10,748 nucleotides of DNA from Thoreauomyces humboldtii (GCA_027596035.1 JADGJA010000412.1:1-10748); one strand, 5' to 3'. Shown: positions 1 through 8,995, counted from the first letter of the stretch. Numbers and translations: made by a program. The notes: a model not told the origin generated them from the sequence alone.

Positions 1-37
1 CCCGCCCCGCCCCCCGCGCGCGCCGCCCCCCCCCCCC
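1..37. repeat. C/G-rich low-complexity tract
   Basis: This stretch is almost only C and G, with a run of more than ten C at 25-37. It lies about 185 bases upstream of the TATA box of the first gene. It may be simple upstream low-complexity sequence or part of a promoter-proximal element. Nothing in it looks coding. Confidence 0.6.
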
Positions 38-220
38 GAGATATGAGGCATCATCACCAAGGGAATGACGACATGACGAGAGGGAACCCTGAGCGTGTCA
101 TTTGACAGAGGCACCAACGTCATCATCGAGCCGCGTTCGTCCCCCGTCCCCCCATTCATTCATTCACTGACGGCTTGCATGGCATGGTTCTCTCCCCTCC
201 CCCTTCCCTTGTTCTTCTGG

Positions 221-228
221 TATATAAG
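221..228 (+). promoter_or_regulatory. TATA box of the 11-mer repeat protein gene
   Basis: TATATAAG is a near-perfect TATA box, 203 bases before the start codon at 431. It is followed by a strongly pyrimidine-rich stretch (238-430) with CT runs and no ATG before 431. A consensus TATA box, a CT-rich leader and a biased codon choice in the gene together suggest strong or stress-inducible expression. That last point is inference. Confidence 0.7.
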
Positions 229-430
229 AAGCCAGGCTCCCCCTCCCCCTCCCCCTTCCGTGCACGCTGCGCTCAACAACCTCTAGTCTCTTTTTTGGAA
301 CTGCACAAACATTCCCTCAACGCTTTTTTTTCTTCAAGAACTCTCATCCACACCACCCACCACCCACCCCCAGTCACTCTTCTTCTTCCCCTTCAACCCA
401 CACAACAAAAGAAAAGAGACGCAACCAACC

Positions 431-3236
431 ATGGCAACCGCTCAGAACACCCAGGACGTCTACCTCCAGCACGAACCCATCGAGGCCGTCGTCGCTCCCC
501 AGAACCCTGCGCTCGTCGAGGTCGCACCAGAGACCATCTTCGTCCCCGTAGAGACCACAAGTGAGTGTCCCCAATCCCCTCACTCCCTTCTCCTCCTTCG
601 TTCTCGTTAAACCTCCACTCCCTTGTGCTTCTTTGATCGTCGTGGACTCATTCCCGTCTCCCCCCTCTCTTGTAGTCCTCGTCGAGGACAACACGCTTCC
701 CACTTCCACCTACTCTTCCACACCCGCTGCGCACGAGGCTTCGCTCGGAGAGACCGTGAGCAACGCAGCCGCGTCCGCACGGAACGTCGCCGGGCAGGCT
801 GCTGACGTCGCCGCCGGAGCCACCCGCTCGGCCGTCGACGCTGTCAACCAGTCCGGAGCCATCCCCAAGGCAAAGGAGGTCGCTTCCAACCTCGCCGCGT
901 CCGCTGCTTCCGGAGTGCGATCGGCCGCCAACGCCGTCTCGAACGCCACTGCCCCTGCACCCACCACCTCCTATGCATCCTCTCCGATCATCGACAGCAC
1001 GCCTGTCGACATCCAGCAGGTGGAGGTCCCCGTCGGCGCCACGGTCATCGTGCCCCACGGCACTCGAGTCGTCGAGGCCGACGAGGTCGTTGCTCCCACT
1101 TCCCTCGCATCCTCGGTCGCTGGCGCGGCTGCCAACGCCGCCGGTTACGCCAAGGACGCCGCCGGCAACCTGGCCAACCGTCTGTTCGGAACCAACAGTG
1201 CTACCCCAGTGCAAGACCAGGCCATCGCTGCCAAGGAGGCCGTCGTCGAGGCAACCCCATCGCGACTGCCTACGGCCCAAGAGTCTGCCAACTATGTCCG
1301 GGACACTTCCTACGCGGTCGCACCAGAGACCACCGCGGCGCTCGCCAATGCCACCGACCGCGCCACCGCCTCTGCCATCGATGCCAAGGACCGCGCCGTC
1401 AACACGGCATACAACGCCAAGGACACTGCCGTCAACGCTGTTCAGGACAAGGTTCAGGAGGTGCGCACCGATGGGATCGCTCCCATCGCCACCTCCGTCC
1501 TGACCAAGGCTGGATCCATCGCCGGCACTGTCCTCGGCTCCCTCGGAGGAACGGTCGTCGCAGGAACTCGCATCGCCGGTGACGCCGCTGCCACCGCTCT
1601 CGGCCGCCAGCCCATCACCACGGAAGGCGTCGTCCTTGACATCCCCGGAGAGACCATCCTCGAGGACACGCCTCGCGAGCGTGGCGTCCTCCGTGCCCAC
1701 GAGATCGAGCGCAAGGCGTCCAACGCTGCCCTCCACGCTGCCCAGGTCGCTGCTGACAAGAAGAACGCGGCCGTCGACTCCGTAGTCAACTCGGCACCCA
1801 TCGTCGCCGCAACCGGTTCTGCTCGTCAGGCCTATGACACTGCGCAGGTCAACACCGTTGCTGCAGCCACCCTTGCCGGCGACGCTGCCCACATTGCCTA
1901 CGAGAAGGCTGCACACACTGCCGGAATCGCCAAGGATGTCGGCGGATCGGCACTCGACTCTGGAGCCAGCGTTGCTGGCACCGTCTACGGCAAGGGCGCC
2001 AACGTTGCTGGCTCCGCTTACAACACTGGAGCTAACGTTGCTGGTTCTGCATACAACACGGGAGCTCAGGTCGCGGGATCTGCCTACAACACGGGAGCCC
2101 ATGTCGCTGGGTCTGCCGTAGATGCCACCAAGGCTGTCGGTCACGGCGTCGTCGATGCCGGAGCCGCTGTTGTCGGAACGACCGTTGGTGCTACCAAGGC
2201 TGTCGGCCACGGCGTCTACGACACGACTGCTGCCGTCGTCGGCGGAGCGGTTGACGCCACCAAGTACGTTGCCGGTACCACCTACAACGCCGGTGCTGCC
2301 GTCGTCGGAGGAACTGTCGGAGCTGCCAAGACCGTCACCCACGCTGCCGTCGACACAACCAAGAACGTCGCCGCGGCTACCTACAACACTGGTGCGGCCG
2401 TCGTCGGAGGTGCCGCTGACGCTACCAAGAACGTTGCCTCCGCTACGTACAACACCGGCGCCGCCGTCGCGGGAACGGCCGTCGATGCTACCAAGAGCGC
2501 TGCCAACACCGCGTACAACACTGTTGCGCCCAAGAAGACCAGCACCCTTCCCGCGAGCGAGGGCCACCTCGGATCTCCCGCCGGCATTGCCGGAGCATAC
2601 GGCAACTCGGCTCCTTCCCAGGCAACCAACCTCGAGAGCGACTCCGCCATCTCGGCTGTCTTCATCCCTGCGAACGAGCGTACCTCTGCTCAGCAGGCAG
2701 CTGTGGATGCCGCATTGAACCGCAGCCTCGAGCCCGTGGACGTGACCACCGTGGAGACCCCCACCTCGACGACCACTACCACTACCTACTTTTCCCCCAC
2801 CGCCGAGATCCTCTCCGCACCCATCACCGAGGTTGAGAGCGCTCCCATTCCCTCGTACGCGTCGACCCAGGCCTACGACGCTCCCATAGTTTCCAGCGTC
2901 CTTCCCTCGGATTTGACCGCCCGAGAGCTCGCTTCCCCTCCTAGCGACGGCATGTCGGCCCGTTCCATTCCCACGTCGTCCATCGAGGAGCGTTACACGG
3001 CTCCCGCACCCCACTCGACTCCCACCACGTCGACCTACAACGAGCAGCGATTCGAGGCACCGTCCTCGGCTCAGAACTCGTCGTCTGACCTCGTTGAAGA
3101 GGAGCCCGTGTCGCACGACAACCAGCACGTCGGTCTCATGAGCAAGCTCAAGGGAAAGGTCTCCCACATCCTCCACAAGGACCACGTTGACCAGCCCGTG
3201 TCCGACAAGCACCACGCTGCCGGCGCTGCTCTGTAG
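431..3236 (+). CDS. Ala/Val/Thr-rich 11-mer repeat protein, perilipin-4/LEA-like
   Basis: Exons 431-560 and 676-3236 give 896 residues. The intron has donor GTGAGT and acceptor TTGTAG, and the frame continues across it. ATG 431 is the first ATG after the TATA box and sits in a good context (accATGG). The N-terminal ~60 residues are acidic and Pro/Val-rich. Residues 60-450 are Ala-rich with Lys, Asp and Asn in helix-like spacing. Residues 456-664 are nineteen consecutive 11-residue units with consensus close to G-x-A-[VY]-[DN]-[AT]-[TG]-[KA]-x-V-[AGV]. The C-terminal ~230 residues are Ser/Thr/Pro-rich and disordered, ending in a short basic segment (LMSKLKGKVSHILHK) and a His-rich tail. There is no signal peptide or membrane helix and no cysteine-based fold. 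The 11-residue periodicity is known from amphipathic 11/3 helices in perilipin 4, synuclein and group 3 LEA proteins, which coat lipid droplets or membranes or protect dry cells. I infer a similar role. The family itself is not recognised with certainty. Confidence 0.9.
561..675 (+). other. Intron in the 11-mer repeat protein gene
   Basis: The donor is GTGAGTGT and the acceptor CTTGTAG. The 115 bases are pyrimidine-rich. It splits codon 44 after its first base and joins exon 1 in frame to the long second exon. Reading through upstream of 676 in the second exon's frame gives an open but Pro/Ser/Phe-rich sequence that does not resemble the rest of the protein. Confidence 0.85.
1368..1466 (+). 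repeat. Three degenerate 11-mer units upstream of the main array
   Basis: Three in-frame 33-base blocks starting at 1368, 1401 and 1434 encode ASAIDAKDRAV, NTAYNAKDTAV and NAVQDKVQEVR. They share the A-[YI]-[DN]-A core of the main array but have more charge. They suggest that the repeat once extended further toward the N-terminus, or that the whole Ala-rich region grew from one 11-residue seed. Confidence 0.6.
1911..2537 (+). repeat. Tandem 33-base array encoding nineteen 11-residue units
   Basis: The units run in perfect 33-base register from 1911 to 2537 with no insertion or deletion. The most alike are those at 2010, 2043 and 2076 (GSAYNTGANVA, GSAYNTGAQVA, GSAYNTGAHVA). From 2109 onward, units of the D-A-T-K type tend to alternate with Y-N-T-G or D-A-G-A types, giving a 22-residue higher-order period. 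The last unit (2505-2537) fades into APKK, which ends the helix. At DNA level the units diverge at synonymous sites, so the periodicity is held at protein level. Confidence 0.9.
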
Positions 3237-4247
3237 ATCGCCTTCATGGTCGATCGAAAACCTTGTCTGTCTTTTGAGTCACGTCTCGTCTCTGTTCTTA
3301 GCATATCCTTCTCCCTACGCACAACCAACGTCGTCACCCCCGACCTACCCCTCTTTTTTGGCGCCCTTTTGAAGGGTTGAAGCCTCTACCCGCATCTTTT
3401 TTTCTCTTGTACAAAATTACTACCTTGCTTTCTTTCTAAATCCTTTGCGTCTTTACGTGTTGATCGTGGACTTTTTACGTTGGACAGGCTGCCAAGAAGG
3501 AACGAAGCAAACTGAAACACGGTTTCATCAGAGTGACGGCTCCTCAACTCACGTCGCACATCCCTCCCAGCGACCTTGTGGAAGGCGAACAGAGCAACAG
3601 GGCAACAGGCTTCTTTGGAGCGAGCGGAGAGGGCAAAGCCACATGGAAGCAGAGAGGATCGTCCGTATTACGCGCCTCTCTTGTCGTCGCACTGGTTGTG
3701 TGTGCAGTGCAGAGCGTGTTCCCCAAAGAAGCGAGGGGGATTCTTTCCCCACGGCGGAAGGCTCTTGCTATCATACACACATTGTACTGTACTTTCGCTC
3801 ACTTGTTATCCCTTCAGTTCTAACAACGCCCCCGTGTCGTCGTCGTCGTTCCACCCTCTGACCCCCCCTGTGGTGTCAAGGCTTACAGTGTACAGTATAT
3901 ACCCTCCCCATCCGTGTCGACACCGATAGTGTTCCTCTCGCTGCGCTTCTCCCATTCCTGCTTCCTCGCTCCCAATTTTCGCCGCCTTGTTCATCGATCC
4001 CCTTATCCCTCCACTCTGGAGTGGTCAGTCGTCTGTTCTCTCTACCATACCACACAGATCGGTCGGATCATAGCGAGGGACCTCTCGTGTTGCATACACC
4101 GAACATAGTCGTCGGTCGCGCCTGTCAGCAGCTCCCACCCCGACCCGCACTTCACCTCCAGAGGGCTACCGCACTTGGCCACTTGTTCACAGGCTCTGAT
4201 TCGATCGCCTACATAGCAGTGACTGGCGCCCATCTCACGATCCCGCG
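3237..4247. other. Intergenic region, 1.0 kb
   Basis: The first part (3237-3450) is T- and CT-rich and is probably the 3' UTR and polyadenylation region of the upstream gene. The middle (3464-3823) carries a stop-free plus-strand frame with no ATG. The last ~350 bases hold a TATA-like element and the leader of the RING gene. I see no tRNA or other structured RNA. Confidence 0.6.
3896..3901 (+). promoter_or_regulatory. TATA-like element upstream of the RING gene
   Basis: TATATA lies in an AT-richer pocket (acagtatatacc) about 350 bases before the start at 4248. There is no ATG between this element and 4248, so a transcript starting just downstream would use 4248 as its first start codon. Confidence 0.45.
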
Positions 4248-6225
4248 ATGACTCCTGCCATCCGGATAAAAGACGCTGCCTCTCTAACCAACTGGTCCAG
4301 CGGAAACAGTCAGGACTGGCAACCGATCAGCACCGCGCTCATAACCAACTACGTCACGATCCTACCGGGCACCGTCTTGCCCGGAAGCGATGGCGTAAAG
4401 GGCGTCTTATACGACTTTGGCGTGGCATGCAACATTACGGCCGCGGCAAGCGTGGTTCCAGCTCGCTCGCCAGGAGACTACATCGCTTTCATCGATCACA
4501 TGCAAGTGACCTCGCCTTGCTCCCTTGCTCAAAAGCTGAGCAACGTGGCCTCGCAGGTTCAGTCTGGCCCGCATTTCGTCGGTGCCATCGTCGCTCTTTC
4601 GTCCTTGGACGTCACGTCCCTCCCTAGCGGAACCACGAACGGCAACGTTCCCGTGTACGGCGTTGCCAGTTCGGCCTACACTTCTGTGCAGTCCGTGATC
4701 TTACAGGCCGCCACCACCGCCACCTACAGCAAAAACACACTCCGCGCAGTGGCCACCCTCCTCCCTACCGGCGACTCTGACCCCAACCAAGCCTGGAAGA
4801 TCCTCATAACCGGAGCCGTGGTGCTCCTCGCCATCTCCTTCCTCGTGTCGGTGGCTCTGCACTTTTATCTCGTGAAACGGAGGAGAGCGCTACTGGGCAT
4901 GATCGACGGGGATCCCGACGGGGACATCTTCGGCGGTAGGTTCTCGGGATGGAACCCCAACGTCGGTCCACACACCCTTTCGCACGAGGTCGTGCAAGGG
5001 TTCCCGACCTTCGTGTACGATCCTGCGGTGGTCAAGGATCGAAAGGCCCAGAAGTCTTTGCAACGCGGCATCGAGAGAGCGACCAGTAGATCCACCCTGA
5101 AGGAGGGCGAAAACCTGGAGGTCGATCCACTCGGAAAGCCGGGGACGGTGGACGAGGAGAAGGGGATGGCGGTGACGGTCCCCGTCCCCAGCGTGACCGT
5201 CACTCGATCCGCGACGCTCCGGTCCGTCGCTTCGGCTCGCACCACGGCGTCGGCCAAGACGGTGGAAGGCGGCGTGTCGTCCGAGACGTGCGCCATCTGT
5301 CTGGATGAGTATGAGGCTGGAGATGTGATGAGGTCAATGCCTTGTCATCACGAGTTTCATGCCCACTGCATCGGTAAGCGTGAAGGGGATCCACATCGAA
5401 TGAAACCCCTGAAAGATTCCTTTGTGCTCATACTCATCCTCCTCGTCGTTTTTCCCGTTCACAGATCAATGGCTGACCGAACAATCGTCCCTGTGTCCCT
5501 TTTGCAAGCAGGACCTCACTCCCGACGACGTCCGTCTCGACATGGAGAAACGAGGCATGGGGTTCGGTTTCTCCATGGAAGACCTCGCACTGGAAGACGC
5601 ATCCCTCGCCGGTCGAACCATGGCCACGAGGGCATCCTCCATCACCACCACCACAACCAACACAACCAACACAACCTCATCCTCCTTCGTTCCACCCCCT
5701 CGCAGCACCAACCTCCGCACCGACACGAACCGCATCGGAAGCATGCCCATCCTCGTTCGACGTCCGGAACCCTCCGTCGCCAACCCAAGCTTCCGATCCT
5801 CGCTGCCTCCTTCGTCCCCGCCGCCCTCGGGCGACGCGCCGGTGGTACCGCCTTGGCATCGGAGGAACGAGGTCAGGGTCAGCAGGGGGACCAGTCTCTT
5901 TGTGGCTCCGTCCTTGGTGGAACGGTTCCAGCAGAGGGTTGTGGCCGCTGGAGGTGACGTGGGTCTTGAGCAACAGCAACAGCAACAACAGCAACAACAA
6001 CAGCAGCAGCAGCAGAGGACGACGACGCCGACCACAGACGAAGTACCTGAGATCCCTCCCACCTCGTCGGCACCTTCACCGACACCACTCCCTTTGGACG
6101 GGGATCGGGAAACCAAGACGGACATGCCCCGGTCGGTGACGGTCCATGTGGACGTCCCCGAGGCGCACGTCGGGGGGACCGAGGAGCGGACGCAGGTCGT
6201 TGCTCCCGCTGCCGAAAGTTCTTGA
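4248..6225 (+). CDS. PA-TM-RING-like membrane RING-H2 E3 ubiquitin ligase
   Basis: Exons 4248-5373 and 5465-6225 give 628 residues. Donor GTAAGC, acceptor TTCACAG; the intron falls inside the RING. Residues ~1-182 look lumenal or extracellular, with possible N-glycosylation sites at N15 and N62 and a protease-associated-like stretch around residues 76-150. Residues ~185-209 form one hydrophobic helix followed by KRRR, which places the rest in the cytosol. The RING-H2 is complete: C348, C351, C366, H368, H371, C374, C386 and C389, with spacing C-x2-C-x14-C-x-H-x2-H-x2-C-x11-C-x2-C. Family members ubiquitinate membrane and endosomal cargo, with the RING recruiting the E2. The tail (390-628) is disordered, with a Thr/Asn run at 435-449 and polyglutamine at 545-559. 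No signal peptide is visible, which is unusual for the family. The RING call is very secure and the PA domain call moderate. Confidence 0.88.
5374..5464 (+). other. Intron inside the RING-H2 coding region
   Basis: This 91-base intron has donor GTAAGC and acceptor TTCACAG and splits the codon between I375 and Q377 (D376). Without splicing, the frame runs on but loses the last two zinc ligands (C386 and C389). Retention would therefore make a RING-dead protein. Confidence 0.9.
5971..6015 (+). repeat. CAA/CAG polyglutamine tract (15 Gln)
   Basis: Fifteen glutamine codons encode residues 545-559 of the RING protein. The first ten mix CAA and CAG, and the last five are pure CAG. The pure CAG end is the part most likely to vary in length between strains. 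Confidence 0.95.
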
Positions 6226-6573
6226 AAGATGCGAGAAGTTGGATGTCGCTGTTCTTTTGTTTTGTTCCATAGTCTGTTTTTTTTGTTGTTTTTTTTTGGG
6301 GCCGGTGGTTGCTTGGGCTGTCATGTTATATATGTACAAATGTAAATTCGTTGAAATGAAAAAGGGCGCTGTACCGCTTCTCTCTCTCTCTCTCTCTCTG
6401 TCTGTGCGGAGTGGTAAGTGGTACGCCAATGCTCCGGGAGTACGCGATAATTCAGGCCAGTAGGTAGAATTGTACACACTTTGGTATAGGTTTGCAAGAT
6501 GGGGAGAATTGACGGAAGTGGATGATAATAGCAGCACGAAATGCAACAGAATCATGTTCTGTTCCAGAGGCGC
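6226..6573. other. Shared 3' region of two convergent genes, with a TC repeat
   Basis: It separates the stop of the RING gene (6225) from the stop of the minus-strand RNA-binding gene (6574). It holds T runs near 6277-6298, an AT-rich patch (6323-6362) that may carry polyadenylation signals, and a (TC)10 microsatellite at 6379-6399. No ORF of note. Confidence 0.65.
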
Positions 6574-8500
6574 TCAACGATAATGATCCCCACCCGCATT
6601 GCCGTAAGCTCCTTCATAACGCTCAACGAATCCGTTGCCGAAGCGGGCATCGCCTAGGAATCCTCCGCGTGCGTCGTCGTCGTAGTCGTTTCGATGACCC
6701 GTCATACCTAGAATAAAAGAAGACGCCATGTTTGGTGAGGGAAAAGGTCAGGTCAAGACAAGAAAAGAGAATGGACCAACTCACCTCCGAGCTGTCCGTA
6801 CTCGCCTGGGTACGCCAATGGTCGATCGTATTCTCCTCGATCGTAAGCGGAAGGAGCATATCCACCACCAGTTCCTCCGAAACCCCATCCCCCTCCATAT
6901 CCACCACCGTAGCCAACTTCACCGTAACCTCCACTGTAGCCATTGCCTCCGTAGTCACGAGGATAGTAGTCGCGAGGTGGCGGACCTCCGTATCCTCCGC
7001 GGTAGCCTCCATAGTAGTCGCGGGGATGAGGATGTGGAGGAGGTCGCTCGTATCCACGGTGGTATCGGTCATACCCTCGATCGTGCCCTCGTGACGGCCT
7101 GTCCGACATACGTGCTCCTACAATCGAATGGCCGCGATCCTACAGGTTGACCGTACCCATTTCCATACGTTACTTTTTGCTTTTCCACATCCCCGGATCA
7201 ATTCCCACGCTCAGGCCACGGTGAGGCGCGCAAGGGGGCTCGAATCCATCAATGGAATCACCCAAAAATTCTCCGGTTCGACAATTCCCCCACAGCACCA
7301 CCGTGCCTGCCTCCACCCGCCCCATCTTTCTCTTGCACAAAATGCCCACCTCACGCACTTCCAAGCGTCTCCCGTACCACATTGCACCGTCCAGCATCGC
7401 TGCGAAGAAAGTGAATTAGTGTTGGATATCGTGAAATACATCGAAACCGAACATTCACCAATCGCATTGTTTGCATCCGCCGCCGTCTTGAACACGACAG
7501 TTCCCACTCCGAGCGATCTTCGATCCCAACCTTCGGATACATCAGCTCTAACCACCGGCCCTGAAAGGATGGGTCAGAGATTTAGCTGCACGCGTCAAGT
7601 CGCTTTAACGATGTGCTTGAAAGTCCTCACCAGCCCGGTTGCAGAAATCCTTCAAAGCCTGCCAGGTGACAACGTAGGGTAGATTGCAAATGGACAGCGT
7701 GTGGTCGTTCAAATGCGCGGTTCCTTCGGTCTTCACTTCCGTCTCGCGGTCCTGCGTAAGGGGACACGGAGTCAATCACGATGGTTCTGCCCATCCGCGA
7801 GCTCCGATGACGATCCTCACCTCACGGATGAAGACGGGACGGCCCATAAGCTCCTTCTCGCATAGCTCTTTGATTGCCCTGGTAGCTTGCTCGGGAGAAG
7901 CGTACTCGACGATCCCGCAACCTTTGGAGCGACCGCCTGGCACCATGAGAACGTCCGAGAAGATCACCTCACCAACTGGACAAGCCGTGCAATCAGTCTT
8001 TCGCAAGCATCGAGACTGTTTTTCCCAGACCGGTCTCACCGTCACTCATGAACAGCTTCAAATCCTTCCATCCCACTTCATACGACAGGTTTCCGACATA
8101 CACGCGACACTCCTTCCTGGAGATGTATCCGGCGGGTCGTGGTGGACCGGTAAACTTTGCAGCACCCAGGGTCCCTTTTTCGTTCATCAAAGAAACGCGA
8201 ACTCTTTGTTACCGTACTGGTGAGCATGAGAATTCCCTGTCCCAAAGTCCCACCTTCCCCGCGTGGACGGTGGTAAGGAGTTGGACGAGGAGATCGATCG
8301 CGAGGAGCATCTCTACCGTGACGATGGGGACCCGCTGCTCTGCGTTCGTCCCTCTCGGCTCTCTCTCGAAGACCTCGGGCGTCTCTGTTCTCTTCGTCCC
8401 TGTCACTATCGTAAACGACGCTTGCTGCATCGATGTGATCCATGTCCTCTCCCTTGAGAACCTCATATGTCGCCTCGCTGTGGTCCATGGCTGCTGCCAT
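6574..8500 (-). CDS. Two-RRM RNA-binding protein, Gbp2/Hrb1/hnRNP M-like
   Basis: Eight exons, listed 5' to 3' on the minus strand: 8500-8254, 8201-8040, 7975-7821, 7751-7631, 7560-7459, 7399-7350, 7139-6785 and 6707-6574. Together they give 441 residues in one frame. Residues 1-83 are Arg/Asp/Glu-rich with an RS-like DRSPRP. RRM1 (~114-188) has RNP2 VYVGNL (116-121) and RNP1 KGCGIVEY (154-161). RRM2 (~207-279) has RNP2 LSICNL (207-212) and RNP1 SLGVGTVVF (244-252). The W-x-x-L-K helix and the SKGCGIVEY signature match the Gbp2/Hrb1/hnRNP M group. In yeast these are nuclear shuttling proteins that bind mRNA during export and splicing quality control. Residues 280-441 form a Gly/Tyr/Arg/Pro-rich low-complexity tail. 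Yeast Gbp2 has a third RRM-like domain, which I do not see here. The exon 1/exon 2 junction is the least certain: donor GTGGGA, acceptor AAAGAG. Confidence 0.88.
7140..7349 (-). other. Long intron between RRM2 and the low-complexity tail
   Basis: At 210 bases it is about three times the length of the other introns in this gene (52-77). Donor GTGGGC is weaker than the GTGAG donors around it; acceptor CTGTAG has a TCAAC branch-like sequence close by. It starts at codon phase 0 and stays open for 59 codons to a TAA at 7172-7170. Unspliced mRNA would encode a 338-residue protein with both RRMs and no Tyr/Gly tail. Confidence 0.7.
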
Positions 8501-8995
8501 AGAAAGAGAGTGCTGGCCGACGGGAGGATGCCGGGGATTGCCTGGTGCGAGTGGTTTTGAGGAGTGTCATAGTAGACAGGCTATTTTCGTGCCATCGAAA
8601 GCGCTCGGCTCTCCGTTCTCGACACACCCCACCGGACCACTCCCGGAACAAAACGCTCAACTTTTAGTTCGAGCAAAAGGTCAGCTCCAGCAGCTACCAT
8701 CTCGTCTCGCAAACCACCATCTCGATCATAGAGGCCGATCTCAGCCCCCTCCTTTACATCAGGTAAGAGCTGAGACGGGAGGGCCAGCCAGTTCGGTAAC
8801 ATGAGACCTCAAGCTCACGAAGCCAGGCTTGCTCCCGCAATGACCATGTTTCCCAGGCCCTGGGATACGTAGTCCTCCACGAGGAACGCACGCATCTCTC
8901 TCCTCGTGCATAGGGGTGTGTGTGTGTTGCCCGCCTCCGTTTATGCGCCAGTGGTCTTTTCCGTCTCTGGACCGCCTCGTCTGTTTACGGCGCCA
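8501..8995. promoter_or_regulatory. Divergent promoter between the RRM gene and the Rab23-like gene
   Basis: These 495 bases separate two start codons pointing away from each other, so both promoters must lie here. I see no convincing TATA box. A short GT run lies at 8916-8927. Candidate upstream ATGs exist on both sides (minus-strand 8569, plus-strand 8943). Confidence 0.6.

Noticed and set aside
2122..2718. A 198-codon Pro/Arg/Leu-rich plus-strand frame overlapping the repeat array
   Set aside because: It is the out-of-phase reading of the same 33-base repeats. The main frame has intact termini and an upstream exon.
648..3215. An 855-codon open frame on the minus strand opposite the 11-mer repeat gene
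   Set aside because: It is the antisense of a repetitive, C-ending-codon gene in which TTA, CTA and TCA are avoided. Its Gly/Ser/Val/Arg composition only mirrors the repeat, and it has no domain. The plus strand has the TATA box, start context and intron.
5466..6125. A 219-codon minus-strand frame with a polycysteine run opposite the RING tail
   Set aside because: The cysteine run is only the antisense of the CAA/CAG tract. The plus-strand frame completes a perfect RING-H2.
6379..6399. TC microsatellite considered as a regulatory GAGA-type element
   Set aside because: It lies in the 3' region between two converging genes, not in a promoter. A simple slippage repeat is sufficient explanation.
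6728..7150. Plus-strand frames of 120-140 codons opposite the Tyr/Gly-rich exon
   Set aside because: They are shadows of the low-complexity coding on the minus strand, which has correct splice sites at both ends and joins two RRM domains in frame.
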